DNA of 15,305 nucleotides, from NCBI GenBank assembly GCA_963656345.1, contig CAVKHY010000058.1, positions 1-15,305 on the forward strand, given 5' to 3'. Origin of the DNA: CAKUFA01 sp963656345 (GTDB lineage: Bacteria > Bacillota > Clostridia > Christensenellales > Aristaeellaceae). The notes under the pieces were generated by a model. That model was given only the letters and a program-made list of their open reading frames with translations. It ran no database searches and had not been told where the DNA came from. A program made the position numbers and the translations under genes. This document shows, in pieces, positions 13,796 through 15,305 of this stretch (the first letter of the stretch is position 1; each line of letters opens with the position of its first letter).

Positions 13796-14758
13796 ATGGC
13801 CATCACCGCTTATTGCAAAAAATGTCAGGAAGATGTGCCCGTAGGGGATCGCTGCCCCTACTGCGGCAGCAAGTTGGCCAAATCCTCCGCCCGGGTGGCC
13901 TGGTGCGTGACCCACACCCCCGTGGAAGATTGGATGTGCTGGAACAGTGTGGCGCGCATCTTCCTGCCGGCCTGGCTGGTGGTGCTGCTGGCCATCCTCC
14001 TGCCGGAAGTGCTCAGCGGAGGCACCGCCGCCCTGGAGCAGGTGCTTACCGGCACCGTCATGCTGAGCATGGTGCTGCTGCTCCTCCTCGGCGCCTTGGG
14101 CACCCTGCTGGTGCTGCACCTGCAGGGGGATGATCTTATCGATTGCGTGGCGGACAGCAAGGGCGTCCACGTCCGCCGCTTTCTGCCGAATCCTACGCCT
14201 TTGAAGCTGCTGCTGCGCCTCCGTTCTCCCCGGCTGCTTCGGGAGATGGAGGAAGGGGAGGATGCGGTGCTCATCTCTGCCCGGGATCTGCCATGGAAGA
14301 GCATCGCCCGGGTGCAGCTGTGGCCGGAAAAGCGGCTGGTGCTCCTCTATGCCCCTCACTGGTGGATGAACCTGGCGCTGTACTGCACCCCCTTTACCTG
14401 GGAGGATACCCTGGCCTACATGCGGGATAAGGTGGGGCGGAAGAAGGATCTGCTCCTGCCCCGGGAACTGGTGGCGCCTCCGAAGCCCAAAGCCCCCCGA
14501 AAGCCCAAGGCAGCGCCTGTGGAGGAAATGCCCCCGGAAACCATGCCGTTCAGCCTCTCGCCGGAAATGCCTGAGGAAGCCATCCGGCAGGCGGAACTTC
14601 CCCCGGAGGAAATCCCGCCGGAAGAACCCGTGCCGGAAGAAACGGCACCGGAGGAAATCCCCCCGGAAGCCCCGGCAGAGGAAGAGACCGCCGCACCGGA
14701 AGAGGCGGCGGAAGGGCAGACGGACTTCTTTGATTTGTTGGAGAAAAAAGAAGAATAA
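13796..14758 (+). CDS. Zinc-ribbon membrane protein with Pro/Glu-rich tail
   Basis: A 320-residue protein. Residues 7-23 form a zinc ribbon (YCKKC, nine residues, CPYCG; cysteines 7, 10, 20, 23). Two hydrophobic spans follow at about 54-73 and 83-109. A globular cytoplasmic-type region lies at about 115-215, including LPWKSIARVQLWPEKRLVLLY. The last 95 residues are a Pro/Glu/Ala tail of irregular repeats (APEEIPPEAP, PPEEIPPEEP) ending in the motif TDFFDLLEKKEE, probably disordered with a short terminal helix. The ATG at 13796 is 12 bases after AAAGGAG, a rather long spacing; an in-frame CTG at 13790 is closer. The frame remains open further upstream but lacks the conserved start. Function unknown; membrane-scaffold or quality-control roles are speculative. 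Confidence 0.75.
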   Translation: MAITAYCKKCQEDVPVGDRCPYCGSKLAKSSARVAWCVTHTPVEDWMCWNSVARIFLPAWLVVLLAILLPEVLSGGTAALEQVLTGTVMLSMVLLLLLGALGTLLVLHLQGDDLIDCVADSKGVHVRRFLPNPTPLKLLLRLRSPRLLREMEEGEDAVLISARDLPWKSIARVQLWPEKRLVLLYAPHWWMNLALYCTPFTWEDTLAYMRDKVGRKKDLLLPRELVAPPKPKAPRKPKAAPVEEMPPETMPFSLSPEMPEEAIRQAELPPEEIPPEEPVPEETAPEEIPPEAPAEEETAAPEEAAEGQTDFFDLLEKKEE

Positions 14759-14762
14759 AATA

Positions 14763-14794
14763 CCGCCGCCCGGGCGTCATTGTCCGGGCGGCGG
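14763..14794 (+). terminator. GC-rich hairpin after the zinc-ribbon gene
   Basis: CCGCCGCCCGG and CCGGGCGGCGG form a perfect 11-pair stem with a 10-base loop, four bases after the stop codon. The T-run is poor on the plus strand, and TATTTTATTC follows it on the minus strand, so it may also stop the minus-strand small gene. Confidence 0.65.
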
Positions 14795-14800
14795 CTGTGG

Positions 14801-14840
14801 TTGGTCGGTTCATTGACGGTTCGTTCATCGTTGGTCGGTT
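14801..14840. repeat. Short direct repeat TTGGTCGGTT
   Basis: TTGGTCGGTT occurs at 14801-14810 and 14831-14840, with related CTGGTCGG at 14845-14852 and GACGGTT between. The last copy overlaps the stop codon of the small membrane protein gene. It looks like a small degenerate tandem array. Confidence 0.6.
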
Positions 14841-14979
14841 AGTTGCTGGTCGGATACATCTTGTGATACTCCATGTGCCTGTAGGCACCCATGGCTTCAC
14901 GGCTCATCAGATAGCGGTCATGATCGTGCAACAGCACCACCAGACCGACGGCCGCTGCGATAAGCATCAGGATCCCCAT
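14839..14979 (-). CDS. Small single-span membrane protein (46 residues)
   Basis: The frame begins with ATG at 14979, seven bases after GGAGG, and encodes MGILMLIAAAVGLVVLL, a single hydrophobic span at about residues 2-18, followed by a polar tail rich in His, Tyr, Met and Arg (HDHDRYLMSREAMGAYRHMEY). It has its own promoter (15043-15070), so it is probably a real small gene. A longer in-frame start that adds MCCKKLNHGGAI lacks a ribosome site. The family is not recognised. The His/Asp/Met-rich tail could bind metal, but that is only a possibility. Confidence 0.6.
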   Translation of the reverse strand: MGILMLIAAAVGLVVLLHDHDRYLMSREAMGAYRHMEYHKMYPTSN

Positions 14980-15042
14980 GATCGCACCTCCATGATTCAG
15001 TTTCTTGCAGCACATCTTGCACTGTGCTGTTTCTTCGTCTTT

Positions 15043-15070
15043 ATTATACCGCAACTTTCCTAAAATGCAA
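15043..15070 (-). promoter_or_regulatory. Promoter of the small membrane protein gene
   Basis: On the minus strand, TTGCAT (15070-15065), 16 bases, TATAAT (15048-15043). The predicted leader of about 57 bases contains a hairpin of CAGCACA and TGTGCTG before the ribosome site. Confidence 0.75.
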
Positions 15071-15103
15071 TAGATTTTTGCAAGATTTTCTGCAAAAAAA
15101 GAA

Positions 15104-15135
15104 GGCAAAAGCGGAGTTTCGCTTGCGCCTTTTTT
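15104..15135. terminator. Probable bidirectional terminator
   Basis: GGCAAAAGCG and CGCTTGCGCC pair except for two central positions. TTTTTT follows on the plus strand, and an A-run (15094-15100) precedes it for the minus strand. It may end a minus-strand gene beyond the right edge. Confidence 0.55.
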
Positions 15136-15193
15136 CGGGTATCCGGCGCTTCGGGATGATTTATTCCAAGGGGCTTTCCGATCGTTCCGCAAC

Positions 15194-15303
15194 CTCAATC
15201 GTCGCGGCTTACAGCCGCTTGTTTCGGTTGAGTAGGTTTGCTTCTCCGCCGGAGAAGCAAAGTCGCCTATGGCGACCGGTCAATTCAAATCGAAGATTTG
15301 AAT
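15194..15303. repeat. Array of four adjacent hairpins at the right edge
   Basis: Within 110 bases: CTCAATCG/CGGTTGAG enclosing GCGGCT-TAC-AGCCGC (15194-15232); TTTGCTTCTCC-GCC-GGAGAAGCAAA (15237-15261); GTCGCC-TAT-GGCGAC (15262-15276); ATTCAAATC-GAA-GATTTGAAT (15283-15303). Stems are 6 to 11 pairs, mostly perfect, and the last three have three-base loops. No open frame explains it. It may be an interspersed palindromic element or a structured RNA that continues past the edge. Confidence 0.65.
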
Positions 15304-15305
15304 AT

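Larger units (their letters stand above)
14980..15305. other. Right-end intergenic stretch
   Basis: These 326 bases contain the leader and promoter of the small membrane protein gene, a probable bidirectional terminator and the hairpin array. The piece between 15136 and 15193 shows no recognisable signal, and I see no coding region. Confidence 0.5.

Noticed and set aside
15194..15303. CRISPR array
   Set aside because: The units are different hairpins without a common repeat or regular spacers.
1..15305. tRNA or rRNA genes
   Set aside because: No T-loop GGTTCGAATCC-type sequence within a cloverleaf and no rRNA-like sequence were found on either strand by eye.

Overview
The window looks like chromosome of an anaerobic Firmicute of the class Clostridia, probably from a gut or rumen. 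The evidence is strong GGAGG-type ribosome binding sites, sigma-A type promoters, CUT1 sugar importers without their own ATPase, an AraC regulator, a GH2 beta-glucuronidase, and many secreted proteins whose signal peptides end in ALAE/YAE-like sites. The signal-peptide style suggests a Christensenellales-like lineage, but that is a guess. No rRNA, tRNA, CRISPR array or transposase is visible.

Layout. (1) 1-626, minus strand: the 5' part of a DUF4417-like gene, expressed from a good promoter at 598-626 through a leader of about 270 nt with several paired helices. (2) 648-5938, minus: a carbohydrate operon reading solute-binding protein, hairpin, permease, permease, cytoplasmic GH2 beta-glucuronidase, then two tandem terminators. 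A divergent AraC-type regulator (6210-7025, plus) faces it across a shared control region with an (AT)10 palindrome. (3) 7075-8555, plus: an AlbA_2/Schlafen-type regulator with a C-terminal winged helix. It is preceded by palindromic AGTGAA-NN-TTCACT sites and a near-consensus promoter, and ends in a bidirectional terminator. (4) 8557-9757, minus: cysK (cysteine synthase). Its leader encodes a 25-residue, six-cysteine peptide followed by an intrinsic terminator, the arrangement of a ribosome-mediated cysteine attenuator. (5) 9813-13361, minus: four consecutive genes for exported proteins, two resembling solute-binding proteins, with no permease or ATPase and a perfect hairpin after the first gene. 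(6) 13796-14758, plus: a membrane protein with an N-terminal zinc ribbon and a long Pro/Glu-rich tail. (7) 14839-15070, minus: a 46-residue single-span membrane protein with its own promoter. (8) 15194-15303: a compact series of four hairpins at the right edge, probably part of an interspersed repeat or a structured RNA.

How it fits together. The AraC protein probably controls uptake and hydrolysis of a beta-glucuronide or uronic-acid-containing oligosaccharide. Energy for import would come from a shared MsmX-like ATPase encoded elsewhere. The cysK leader should raise enzyme synthesis when charged Cys-tRNA is scarce. The secreted four-gene operon is the part with the least understood function. 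The cysK attenuator is the clearest candidate for an undescribed regulatory system.
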